Source: Dissophora ornata
Taxonomy: Eukaryota; Mortierellomycota; Mortierellomycetes; Mortierellales; Mortierellaceae
DNA: 21,605 nt
Assembly: GCA_025201705.1 (NCBI GenBank)
Contig: MU617016.1
Coordinates: 5,372 to 26,976, forward strand
Direction: 5' to 3'
Made by a program: the position numbers and the translations under genes. Below the pieces are notes generated by a model. It saw only the letters and a program-made list of their open reading frames with translations, did no database searches and was not told where the DNA came from. Positions 9,737-20,000 of the stretch are shown here, piece after piece. The first letter of the stretch is position 1. Each line of letters begins with the position of its first letter.

Positions 9737-10076
9737 GAATTCAAGGTATGCTGCGAAGAAGTGGTGGTGTGGTTGGGCTGGTGTGGATAGGATAGCAGTG
9801 GAGCACAGGAGCACAATGAAGGTAAAGAAATGCAAGGAAGGCACAACGACTTGTACAACGAGCAGCGCACTTCTACCCCTTAATCATCTATGAAATCCGC
9901 ACAGCGCGTTTCAGATCGACGCGATCACCCGAAACACGTTTTCGTCATATCTACCCAATGCTCGCAGACTATCATTTGTTCACTCTTGTCCCTCTACGTT
10001 CCACCTCCACTTCGCCTTCACCCCGACTGCAACCAGGAGTACAACAATAATCAAAGCACAGCACCTTTGTGTCCTT
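9737..10076. promoter_or_regulatory. Divergent promoter between DUF2009 and HAM1-like genes
   Basis: This 340 bp (up to 600 bp if the HAM1-like gene starts at 10337) separates two divergent starts. The side leading into the DUF2009 gene is pyrimidine-rich when read on the minus strand. No clear TATA box or other known motif is seen, and the frames crossing it look random. Confidence 0.45.
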
Positions 10077-13019
10077 ATGGAAACCCCTCGACCAACCTGG
10101 TTCCTTACCAGCCCAAAATCGCTGCCGGAACACGAGCAACGACCCATTCCACAGGAGGGTCTAAGGTATTTCTCCATTCTCACGAACACTCTACACAACA
10201 ACAAAAGTCCAACCAATGTGCGTCGTTTCACAGATCTCGCCACTTCAGTTAGCTAAGACGCATAATCTCTGCATAATCTCTTCTTGCACGCTTCCACCCA
10301 AGGTCTCCGATCGAAATTTACCCCCCAACCGGGCCCATGCTGAAAGGCGCCCAGGATTTCATGCAAGCACTTCCCACTTCTACCGGCGGTGGCATCGCCT
10401 CGGCTCAAACCTCCGCGCAGGGTCTGAAAGACGCTCTTCATATCATCTATCAGCATTTGGACGAGAAGCACCACCTGGACAAGGTCGTCCATGCATTGTA
10501 CCTCCACCCAGATGGCCGCATCGGTCTGACCAAGAAGGAGCCAATCTTGCCCTCAGATGTTAGTTCCATCGCCTTTGGTAAGCTTCCACTTCCCGTACTC
10601 TATGCTATGAGAGGGGAGCGCCGCAAAGAGGGGACTGAACGGGTATGGAGGTGTGAGCGTGTGATTCGATTTTTTTTTTTTTTTTGGGAACACATGCCAT
10701 CATCACGCATTTTCGTGGGCCATCAGGGTCATGTCATGATTTAACTGACGTCTTTCAACCGCAACAGCCCATCGGGTCCACGCTGTCTTCCCACGTCCAG
10801 CTGAACTCCTAACCGCAATCAAAAAGACTCGTGAAAGCTCCCATGACATTTCACTTCTCTACCTTCTCTTGACCGACCCTCCGCTGCGCTACCGCCTCTG
10901 TACGATCGCTCATCTCTTCGAGGCCGCCCTGGCGGTCACCAACGGCTATGAGACCTATGGTGAGCACCCACGGCAGCTATCCATCCAAGAGATGTCGTAT
11001 GTACTGCAAAAGCTCCATGACCTCTTCATTGAACTATTCCAGTGGCCTGTCGCCCAGGCCAGTCTCAGAAGGTTCCTATCCCACGTGTACGAATGGACTG
11101 TAACCCAGACGATGAGCGCAACCAAAGATGACAACGAAGAGGAGCCAGAATTCCCGGATATTGTCAAGGAGATCTTCCCCAGTCATGACCTCATCTTTCA
11201 AGAGTACCGAAACATCATAGAGACGGGTGGACAAGATCAGGCCTTTATGGTTGAGTGTCATATGCTATTCAAGTTTGTGATGCTCTCTCTGAAGCAACCC
11301 AAGTTTACCTCTGCCCCAGACTGGACAACCGAGGGTCGCACGGTTATCGAGAATCTGCAAAAGACCCTTGGTACTGGCAGATATCGCGGCCCTGCGCAAC
11401 GACTCCTCCGCATCATCGTGAGCGCGACGGATCAGCTTTGGGAAGGAGGGAGTCTGACGGACACCAGTCTTGCGATCGAGAAGTGTCTGCACACTGTGAT
11501 CTTGAAATCACTTCGCGGTTCGGACTCAACCTCAGATCTCGGAATTGATGTCGGAATGGCTGGCGCCTGGGACGTGATGGATGACTTTGAGAGGCTGGTT
11601 CGCACTGCAAGCAACAACGTGGCGCCTCTCCTACTGCCGAGTATCGTGTGGACACGTAATAACTCTGAGGTCTGTCTCGATGGGGTGGTCGTCCAATTTC
11701 CTCACTTGTTGCCGAACCATGTGCAGCTGAACTCCACCATGGAGTTTGACAAACAAAAGAACAAACACTACCGTCAGTGGCACCTCGAAATGTAACAACG
11801 AATGCATTGTATATGGGTTTTCAGATGCCGACTTCGTTAATGTGATATTAATTCTGAATCTTGGTGTAGTAAGGGACTCGAGATTGAGTCTAAAAACATT
11901 CCATACTGCTACATATCCGAATCGCGTACTCGAAGACGACTAGTGGACGTCGGTGAGTTCAGCCTGTCGATTCCACCCAACAGTCTTGACATTGATATCA
12001 AGTTCATGCTCAATCCTCCCGAGATTCGTCGTGGAGCGACAACGGCTCTCCGTCGGGCGCAGGACCTGCCCGTGAAGTCTCATCCAATCGCATTAGCAGC
12101 CCACACTGCACTTTCCTCAGCCGTTTCGACTACGGAGCGCAGTCGCCGCCAGGAAACAACCAACGGTCATCATGTTCGTATCACTACCGCAAACAGACAG
12201 ACTCTAGCTTCAACCCGGCCTGACAGAGGGCACACTGAGCCCGTTAGAACTTTGGAGATGGGACGAACTGTGGTCAGCGCAGGTGAGCGGCTCGGTCAAG
12301 AAGTAGCCAGGGATGCCAGGACCGCAGTGATGGTCATCTCCCAGATCCTGTACCCAAACCCACGGCCTACTCGCGGCTTAAGAGATCCTTACCGTCAGGA
12401 AGTGCATCGCACAGAGCCCTCGACAGGTCGTATCATCTGGGGCCGTCCTCAACGCCAGTTGTCGCACGGAAACGGTTCTGGCCCACTCCGTGACTACTAC
12501 CGAAACCTCTTGGGGAGAGCCGGCAATGAAGTGGAGCAGGGCCAGGAGCGCCGACCAACTTCACCTCTGAATCCTGAACTCAATCCCACGCCCTCGAATT
12601 ATAGCGACTACTTCGGGGCCCAGTCGGAAGATTCTCATGGGCGATTTGTGGACATGACAGAGTGCAAGATCCGCCTCCGAAAGCTAGATGTCCAGGTGCA
12701 TGAAACGAAGCGCCCACTTCTGCACACGTTCGCCCACATTATCTTTGTCCGTAGGTTCCGAAAGGCTATGGAGCAAACACTGCAGCAGGCGGTTTTCGAG
12801 ATTGTGGGTGCGATCAACAGAGGCGTCGACGAGGTCATGGAGTTCTCGCACGAAGAACTCCAGATGCGACACATTGGAGGAAGAGGAGCGCGATCTCAGG
12901 CCGTGGAATCGCAGCAACAACAGCAACAACGCTACTTGTCGCCACAGAGCCAGCCCGGGGCTTCGAAACAGGACACTGGCATCTTTACCGCTTTACCGAT
13001 CTTCTCGAGTATGACTTGA
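10077..13019 (+). CDS. HAM1-like protein, probable lipid-binding (TULIP-like) fold
   Basis: The firm exons are 10337-10577, 10768-11772 and 11944-13019 (774 codons including stop). A likely first exon, 10077-10165, joins in frame to 10303 through an intron with a GTATTT donor and an AAG acceptor, and then runs without stops through the ATG at 10337; this part is tentative. The N-terminal two thirds is helical (for example 'LKDALHIIYQHLDEKHHLDK', 'SYVLQKLHDLFIEL'). It is followed by a beta-like stretch ('LLPSIVWTRNNSEVCLDGVV', then 'HYLDVGEFSLSIPPNSLDID'), an Arg/Pro-rich disordered linker, and a late conserved block 'CKIRLRKLDVQVHETKRPLL'. This order resembles fungal HAM1-like proteins (HAM1_N and HAM1_C families, BPI/LBP-like), related to Neurospora ham-1 of hyphal fusion. 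The assignment is from remembered pattern, at moderate to low confidence. The C-terminal 60 residues are Gln-rich. Confidence 0.6.
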
Positions 13020-13179
13020 GCTTGGAGGGAAAATCTGCAATGCCTGGACTATCATATGTCCTTGCAACATTGCGATCAAATCAATATCCAACGCCCATCT
13101 GGTCTACTTAGTTTTCGTATCAAGTAACTCGATTTACCCGTTGTTCTTATTCGTTACCCCCCAAATGACGTTCAACATC

Positions 13180-13185
13180 AATAAA
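13180..13185 (+). terminator. AATAAA poly(A) signal of the HAM1-like gene
   Basis: The hexamer lies about 160 nt past the TGA at 13019, within the 220 bp convergent gap shared with the 3' end of MMM1. Confidence 0.45.
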
Positions 13186-13239
13186 TGACAAAAATGAGTG
13201 ACAAAAAATGATATTGTACATGGACAGTAGTGGGCTTTG

Positions 13240-14734
13240 TTATTTCTGCTTCACGCTGGCACTATTGCTACTCTGGCTCTTTGCATAAATATCGCGTTTC
13301 GCCCAGAACGTAGGCATTGCAATATTACGTCCGTTGGGATAAACACACTTGTCGATAAAAAAACCCCGTAACTTGGACGTAATTAGATCCGTCACCTTTG
13401 GAACATCCTCCAGCTTTGTCCGTGCGCCCAACAGCGATTGTACACCAAATTCGAGATCAAAATCCGGAAGCGTTGATATGGAAATGTGCTGCTGTCCATC
13501 AATTGTGTTGAATTGCATCGTCATCTAATTTGTCAGAAATGGTTGTCAAATCGTTAAGAAAGTTCGACAAAACCATTTTTTTTCCCACCAGCTCTTTTGT
13601 TTCCCATATCTTAATTCAACTCCTTACCGTTGCTTGGAATTTGATCACAGAAAGGATGAGCGATACAGGCAAGGCTGCTATCCTTGGCCGTGGCCAATTG
13701 ATCAGCACTGATGTCTCGATACCCAACATGATCTGGTCATTGAAGTCGATATCGATCTCTGCCCTCTAATTTATCATCATGACAATCGAAAATCCGAAAC
13801 GTTCTCCTTCATAAGTCATGCTGTCGTTATAGAGATAAAAAACAATAAAAAAACAATAAAAAAATCCGCCATGCTGTCTCCTGGTCCTGTTTTCTGTGTT
13901 TCTTCATTTCATTTTTTTTCTCATACCACACTGCCCGCAGGTTGATCTGCTGGTCTGATCCTGGCCCTGCTAAGAACTGGGAAATCCTCTCCAAGGTTGA
14001 GTTCCGTCACACGAATATGTCCCTACAAAGGAAAACATGTTTGTAAGAATGAAATGAATCGGAGAGAGAAAAAAAAAAACACAAACAACGTTGGAAAGAG
14101 AACTTGGCCTTTCCGGTTCACAAAAATGCGGTGATCCCTCCTGCCCTTGTGTTTTCTTACCACCCAGTCTGGTCTGACACCTCCATTGAGAGCCTCTGCC
14201 AAAGCTTTGATTAACCGGTTATTCACTTTCGAATCGTCTCTGTATTGAGCAATAGCCTGCGCCATTAATACGCTCATCCAATCCAGTGATTCAGGGGTAT
14301 GGTCGTAAACGTCATATAGCGTCTTGTTCAGGATAGTCGTGGTCGAAGGGAGAGAAGGTTTTGTAGGTGGGGCTGGGATTGACACTCCTCTATTCGAAAA
14401 CGATCGTGGCTACGGTGTCATGTAAAAAGATTGAGCAAATAGGGTCAGGTATTTTGCAATGATAAATGGGGATGTACGATAATATATTCATGCATGCAGC
14501 TAATAAAGGGCTATCTTTGTCTACCTTGCGACCATAGCGAACATCCTCGAGGAGCAAGTATTTAAAACAGACAACGACCAGCAACACGACACTCAACTGT
14601 CCGAGGAGTAAGCCTGTAGTAAAAGACATGCCAGAAGAGTTGTGCTGTGAGGCCGAGACACGGTCAAAGTGTTTCGCAATCTCGATCAGGTACTCCTGGC
14701 CTTCAGGTGCCAGAACCTGGACATGGTTAGCCAT
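13240..14734 (-). CDS. MMM1: Mmm1, ERMES subunit with SMP lipid-transfer domain
   Basis: Exons on the minus strand: 14525-14734, 14161-14409, 13927-14022, 13628-13765, 13240-13524, giving 325 residues; every intron is phase 0. Mmm1 is the ER-anchored subunit of the ER-mitochondria encounter structure and moves phospholipids with Mdm12. Residues 1-35 would be lumenal and carry an NSS sequon (Asn32), as in yeast Mmm1, which is glycosylated. One transmembrane helix follows at about 38-62 ('GLLLGQLSVVLLVVV'). The SMP domain starts at 'ESLDWMSVLMAQAIAQYR' and continues with 'IRVTELNLGEDFPVLS', 'DFNDQIMLGIETSVLINWP' and 'FGVQSLLGARTKLEDVPKV', all typical Mmm1 blocks. The first intron's acceptor has two in-frame solutions (exon 2 at 14409, or a longer exon 1 with donor GTACAT), which change only the poorly conserved linker after the membrane helix. 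Confidence 0.92.
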
Positions 14735-14950
14735 GACGATGGATTGAATTGTCTTGTGGGCGGGCCAAATGAGAGAATCGTTTCAAGTTAAGGCATAAAG
14801 CGAAGGTGATGAGGGAGGGGGGCGGAGGAGAGCGACTAGACTGGGCTGGGCAATGGGAAGGAAAGACTTCACCCTTTTTTTCATATGCTCTTCTTCAATT
14901 AGGGAATTTCCGTGGCTTGTTGTTGGCCCTATCACAATGCACACGGCCCG

Positions 14951-14962
14951 AAGACGCGTCTT
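14951..14962. promoter_or_regulatory. Palindromic MluI-box (MCB-like) site
   Basis: AAGACGCGTCTT is a perfect 12-bp palindrome centred on ACGCGT, the core bound by MBF-type regulators of G1/S genes in ascomycetes. It lies 530 bp upstream of H4 and 220 bp upstream of MMM1. Function here is inferred. Confidence 0.4.
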
Positions 14963-15326
14963 TCTATGCTAGTCATGAGCTGCACCTCGCATGGGATCCC
15001 GTCGATAGACAATGCTGATACAGCGCGCTTCCGATAACTAAGGCACTGAACAACTTGTCTGCGGACTAACGACCCATTTTTGTTACTATCGAACTATCGC
15101 GATGTTCTTCACTCCAAACAGCCTATAATGCACGGCCCTTGGATTGCACCAATGCACGTCAAGCAAAGTAGACATTACGAGCAAGGCACAAGTGGCTCAA
15201 ATAGAAGGCGCTGTCATTATACCTACCGAGGACCAATACTCATGCGCTCACTTGTCTTTTCTCTGGTCGTGGGCCTGCTGTGCGCGAGCAAAGCCGCAGA
15301 AATTGGCAGTCATGGACGACGAAGAG

Positions 15327-15340
15327 ACGCGTTTTAAATA
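15327..15340 (+). promoter_or_regulatory. ACGCGT next to a TATA-like box, H4 core promoter
   Basis: ACGCGT (15327-15332) overlaps by one base the TATA-like TTTTAAATA (15332-15340), about 150 bp before the H4 start codon. This spacing suits a fungal core promoter with a moderately long 5' untranslated region. Confidence 0.5.
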
Positions 15341-15440
15341 CAAAAGACGGCGGCAGGCACTCCCACAATCCTCTTGACTCTTCTTTCCCAACAACGCTCT
15401 TGCACACACACACACACGCGCACCCTGCAAGCATCAATAG

Positions 15441-15803
<363 letters not shown>

Positions 15804-16143
15804 ACGAGTCATGGACACGCAGTCACCCCACACCCCCCTCTCCTTCTACTTTTACTCTCTCGGACCAACAAAGCAAAAGAAAAAGAAAAAGGGAAATAGA
15901 CAGGCCAACAATCTATGTCCGCTTCTCTATTTCCCCCCCGCGGTTTGCAAGCACATGTTGTCCCTAGTCCATTTGTTTGTTTGAACATTACGTCTTTCTC
16001 GCGCAGCACCAATAAAAACATCAATCTTTACCACTCAAAGTCCAGCATGGCAGGTCACTATTCTTATTGTTTCAGTACCTTTAATTGTGGTCGTTCTGCG
16101 CTATCTTTAACTGCAGCCCTTTTTTTTTTTTGCACGCGTTCCC
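15804..16143 (+). other. Convergent 3' region between H4 and mitochondrial MetRS
   Basis: This 340 bp holds the H4 3' untranslated region, with a purine-rich A/G tract (about 15870-15900), an AATAAA at 16011-16016, and then the 3' region of the oppositely oriented synthetase gene with a T-run at about 16120-16130. No metazoan-type histone stem-loop is recognised, so H4 mRNA is presumably polyadenylated. Confidence 0.5.
16011..16016 (+). terminator. AATAAA poly(A) signal of histone H4
   Basis: The hexamer lies about 210 nt after the H4 stop codon. Confidence 0.45.
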
Positions 16144-18348
16144 TTATACCTTTACCTTCTGCTGAGGGAACACGGGTGCGCCAACAACCACCCGCCTCGA
16201 TTCAGCGTCTTTTTCCCACCCGCGACCTAGCTGAGCAAACTCCCATGAACGCTCATCCCCTCGGATATCCAAGAGATCCAAAATCTCGGGTGCCTTTTGG
16301 GGCATGACCGGTTGAAGCAACAGAGCTGCCATACGGACTGATTCCAGTGCATGCCAGATCACCGTGTCCAGACGATCCTTGTTGTCTGGGTTCTTGACCA
16401 GATTCCAGGGCTCGGCGTGACTGAAATTCGTGTTTGCCTAGGTATCAGTCAGAAGCCGAGATGTTGATGTTAGAGGGTGATGGCTATTCCTTGATCATCC
16501 ATGACTACGGGCACGTCATTGCCTGTGGTCATAATCTGTGCAGGAAAGAAAGGTGACAAACCTCTGCGAGCATGTCGAAGATCGCTTGTATAGCATGCGT
16601 TGTCCTGTAGTTGCTCATGGCTTCGTCGTAGACTTTAGGCAGATACTGCAACTTCAAATGTAACGCCTTGTCATCGGGGTGGATGCTACCCTGGGAAGGT
16701 TTTGCTGGGACTGCGGATGATGGGTTCAGAATTACTGATGCTGATCTGCTCAACAGATTTCCAAGTTGACCTGCAAGCAACTTCTTGTATCTTTGCATGA
16801 CCAATACAGACGAATAGTCTATTTCCGGGGGGAGGGCGATGTCTTGTCAGCATGGGCATCGTGTTTTGAAGGATATCCATCTCGTCACTCTCGCTCCTTA
16901 CCTGCATCATCGGCAAGCCCTCCATCGTTCATTAGGTAGAACCGAATTGTATCCGTGCCGAACTCTGTCATGGCTGTGAACGGATCCACGACATTGCCAA
17001 TACTCTTTGACATCTTCATCTTGCTCTGGGTCCAGTGCGCATGGGCGATAATCCTCTTGGGGGGTGCCAGTTCTGCGGCCATCAAGAATGCTGGCCAGTA
17101 GACGGCATGGAACCGCAAAATGTCCTTTCCCACTACTTGAGCATCTGCAGGCCAACCACAAACAGCCTTTTCCGATTCAGACATATCCTTCCAGGGATAA
17201 CCAGTGACAGTGAGGTAGTTGGTGAGAGCATCCATCCACACATACATGACGTGGCTATCATCACCCGGGATGGGGATGCCCCAATTAAGCCTTGATCTAG
17301 GTCGTGAAATAGAGAGGTCTGCCAGTCCTGCCTTGAGCCAGCCCTGAACCTCCTGATGTCTACTCTTCGGCACAATTGTGTCTGGGTTCTGATCCAGCCA
17401 CTCTAGCAGCTTGTCCGTGAATGCACTAAGCTTAAACTTGTAGTTCTCCTCCGTCGTCCACTCGACTAGCTTTCCTGTCTCGATCGCGATCTAGTAGTGT
17501 CAAGTGCTTTCGTTAGTAAAGCATTGTCAAAGCTTGATCTCGTTGTGCTAGCTATAAACTTACGTGGTACTTTTCTCCTGTTTTTTCATTCATCTTTTCT
17601 TCAACCTGAGTCGAGGGATAAAACGCCTCGTCCGATACAGAATACCACCCTTCATGCATCCCCTTATAGATGTACCCTCTATCCCACAATTGATCCCAGA
17701 TCTCCTTGACAGCAATCGCATGCCGTGGCTCTGTTGTCCTGATATACGTTGTGTAGCTGATATTGGCCGCATCAAAAAGTTCCCTGAAACGCTGAGAAAC
17801 AGTGTCACACAGCTCGATCTCCTTCACTCCAGCCTCGGCAGCAGCTTGTTGGATCTATCGGCGCAACATGCAATGTTCAATAACGCGATCTGGAACTTGA
17901 CGAGTTACTTTCAAGAGCTCACGTACCTTGAGTCCATGCTCGTCTGTTCCAGCGCTCATCAACGCCTTACGGCCTTTCAACTCCTGGAATCGCTTGAATG
18001 TGTCTGCGAGCACCACCGAGTGCAGGTGTCCAATATGAGGTACTATTTTCGAAAGAACCACCATTGAGCGTAAATACTCCAAAACTAGCTAAAAGATGGA
18101 TCGTTGTACCCTCATATTGACCAGCCCAGTTTCCTCTTACCCGCGTTGACGTAGAAAATCGGCGACGTGATGTAATAAGGCTTTTCTGTTGGATCGGTCT
18201 GTGTGCTGTAGAGCGCGACGGATGGTCTGATAGAAGCGCGTGCCTGAGAAAGCCGCAACGTGGTAAGAACAGGGTATCCTGGGCTAGTCAGTGCCCTTGG
18301 CTGTGTACACCGAGGCAAGCGCCTCAACAAGAATGTCGAGCTCAGCAT
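16144..18348 (-). CDS. MSM1: Mitochondrial methionyl-tRNA synthetase
   Basis: Exons on the minus strand: 18141-18348, 17927-18042, 17564-17854, 16902-17490, 16562-16818, 16144-16437, giving 584 residues. The enzyme charges mitochondrial tRNA-Met with methionine using ATP. The N-terminus (MLSSTFLLRRLPRCTQPR...) is rich in Arg, Ser and Leu and lacks acidic residues for about 50 residues, typical of a matrix targeting sequence. Class I signatures are intact: HIGH at about 72-75 in 'YVNAVPHIGHLHS' (across the first splice junction) and KMSKS at about 364-368. Also present are 'AGTDEHGLK', 'GWYSVSDEAFY' and 'HAVYWPAFLMAAEL'. No zinc-knuckle cysteines appear in the connective region, as in yeast Msm1 and human MARS2. 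The C-terminal anticodon-binding region includes 'HAEPWNLVKN'. Exon phases all agree; the fourth exon's acceptor intron has a TTACTAAC branch site. The gene is divergent from RIP1, 280 bp away. Confidence 0.96.
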
Positions 18349-18628
18349 GGCGAATGAGAAGCTTGAATCGAAAAAAAAAGTCCTAGAGAGGAGGGTTGAT
18401 TCGGATCAGCCCTTTTGGCGCGAAAGGTGCTGTTGTCAGCCAGCAACGGCCACGCCAGGTTCAATCCGAATTGAAACCGAATTCTACTACGTAGACGGCA
18501 GATCACATGATCGGTCAGTTTTGGAACCTTGTAGTCGCCCTTTTCCGCACAAACAAAAGCAGAGGGAACGCTGGCATTGAATCACACCCCCTTCCTCTCT
18601 CCACTCATCACCCGCATCTCTGCATCAA
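18349..18628. promoter_or_regulatory. 280-bp bidirectional promoter of MSM1 and RIP1
   Basis: Two genes for mitochondrial proteins start on opposite strands from this interval. It holds a perfect E2F-like site (18413-18425), the palindrome CTACGTAG within 18485-18497, and a GATCACATGATC element near 18501-18512 with a CACATG core. The RIP1 side ends in a C/T-rich, probably transcribed, leader. Confidence 0.6.
18413..18425 (+). promoter_or_regulatory. E2F/DP-like site TTTTGGCGCGAAA
   Basis: TTTTGGCGCGAAA matches the E2F consensus TTTSSCGC with an extended A/T flank on both sides. It lies 65 bp from the MSM1 start codon and 204 bp from the RIP1 start codon. Early-diverging fungi are reported to keep E2F together with SBF-type factors; use of this site is inferred from sequence only. 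Confidence 0.4.
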
Positions 18629-20000
18629 ATGGCCTCCCTTGCCGCTAGATTGGCTTCCGCCTCCTTGAACCGCACAGCCCGTGTCGCTGCTGCCCGCAAC
18701 GTCCTCGGTATGTCCCCCCTTCACCCTTTGTATCTTCTCTTCCCGGCCGGTTTCCGATGCCCTCCTTCGTCACCTCGGGATTTCAGACACCATTTAAGCA
18801 GCAAGTTTCACACAAGCAAGGGACAACGACGCGGATCAGCTATACCTTGAGCACGGTATTCATGCGGATGACTCTACTATTTTCAGCCAAGGTTGATCGT
18901 CAGGGCTTGGGAATCAGTTTATGCATGCGTGAGCTCCGGAGTAATCTCCGAGGTCAATCGGATTCGGATCATCCGAATATTTCAGCTTGTGCCTGAATAA
19001 ACCTCGGAGAGCAAGAGGGACCCTGGTAACAGCTCTGGGATTGAGGGCATGGCACGTATCGAGTGCACTATTGGACTTTAACCAACCTTCAGGACTAGCT
19101 TTGCACAACGTCACTGGCGTCATACGTCCCGTACGCGTTCGGGACACTATCAGGAAAAATGGGACAAACAGGATCCATGGGATCCCAACCATATTGATTT
19201 CCATACACCACCCATGCACAGGATCCCCCCCCATTGCCTTCAATCACGATGCACGCTAACTCGATTGTCATCGACTATGCTTCTCTTGATCAGCCCCCGC
19301 TGGACTTGCTGCCCAGGTTCGCTTCAACCACAACGTGGCTCGCGAGACCACCGACATCCCCAACTTTGACAAGTACAAGAGCGGATCTGGAGATTCTTCC
19401 AACCGTGCTTTCTCCTACTTCATGGTCGGAACCACTGGTGCCTTGTCTGTTGTCGGAGCCAAGTCCACCGTCGCTGACTTTTTGGCTAACATGTCTGCCT
19501 CAGCTGATGTCTTGGCCTTGGCCAAGGTCGAGGTTGATCTCAGCACTATCCCTGAGGGTCGTAATGTCACCATCAAGTGGCGTGGAAAGCCCGTCTTCAT
19601 CAGACATCGCACCCAGGATGAGATTGAGGAGGCCAACACTGTCAACATGGCTGAGCTCCGTGATCCTCAGAATGATGCCGAGCGTGCCCAGAAGCCCGAG
19701 TGGTTGGTCATGTTGGGTAAGATAACTGCTTTTCATGCTGTGCTTGATTTGATCTGGTTCTTGTGATGGGGCTTTGCTCGGCTAACATTATCGACATTGT
19801 GTGTTCATTGGAAAACAGGTGTCTGCACTCACTTGGGATGTGTCCCAATTGGTGAGGCTGGTGACTATGGTGGATGGTACTGCCCCTGCCACGGATCCCA
19901 CTACGATATCTCTGGTCGTATTCGTAAGGGACCCGCACCATTGAACCTCGAGATCCCTGCCTACTCGTTCGAGGAAGGCAACAAGATCGTCATTGGTTAA
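18629..20000 (+). CDS. RIP1: Rieske iron-sulfur protein of the cytochrome bc1 complex
   Basis: Exons 18629-18707, 19294-19716 and 19819-20000 encode 227 residues. The protein passes electrons from ubiquinol to cytochrome c1 in complex III at the inner mitochondrial membrane. Exon 1 is an Ala/Arg/Ser-rich matrix targeting segment, continuing to a likely cleavage region near 'AAQVRFNH' (about residues 33-40). The transmembrane anchor is '[18 protein letters not shown]', followed by the hinge region '[20 protein letters not shown]'. The 2Fe-2S motifs are CTHLGC and CPCHGSH. By family analogy the ligands are Cys170, His172, Cys189 and His192, with a Cys175-Cys191 disulfide. All are present, so the protein should be functional. 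Both introns are phase 1, and the second splits the Gly codon just before the first cluster motif. The first intron is 586 nt, by far the longest in the window. Confidence 0.97.
18708..19293 (+). other. 586-nt intron of RIP1
   Basis: It runs from the GTATGT donor to the TGATCAG acceptor, joining G to CC to make Ala in phase. It contains the nested inverted repeats described separately, plus short palindromes such as TGGGATCCCA and a GTCCC/GGGAC hairpin. No protein or RNA gene inside it is recognisable. Confidence 0.85.
18945..19010. repeat. Nested inverted repeats, cruciform-like, in the RIP1 intron
   Basis: A 10-bp outer stem (TCTCCGAGGT at 18945-18954 with its complement at 19001-19010) encloses two hairpins. 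One is an 8-bp perfect arm pair around a single C (18962-18978); the other is a 5-bp stem (18981-18985 with 18993-18997). No target-site duplication is evident at the edges. Confidence 0.75.

Noticed and set aside
14806..15018. 70-codon frame in the MMM1-H4 spacer
   Set aside because: No motif; the interval is better explained as promoter sequence.
18458..18467. GGTTCAATCC as a tRNA B box
   Set aside because: No matching A box or cloverleaf could be formed around it.
18945..19010. Complete transposable element in the RIP1 intron
   Set aside because: Arms are only 10 bp, no target-site duplication and no coding content; kept only as an inverted-repeat observation.
19234..19725. 163-codon frame overlapping RIP1 exon 2
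   Set aside because: Ser/Pro/Leu-rich shifted reading of the Rieske exon; the true frame has all family motifs.
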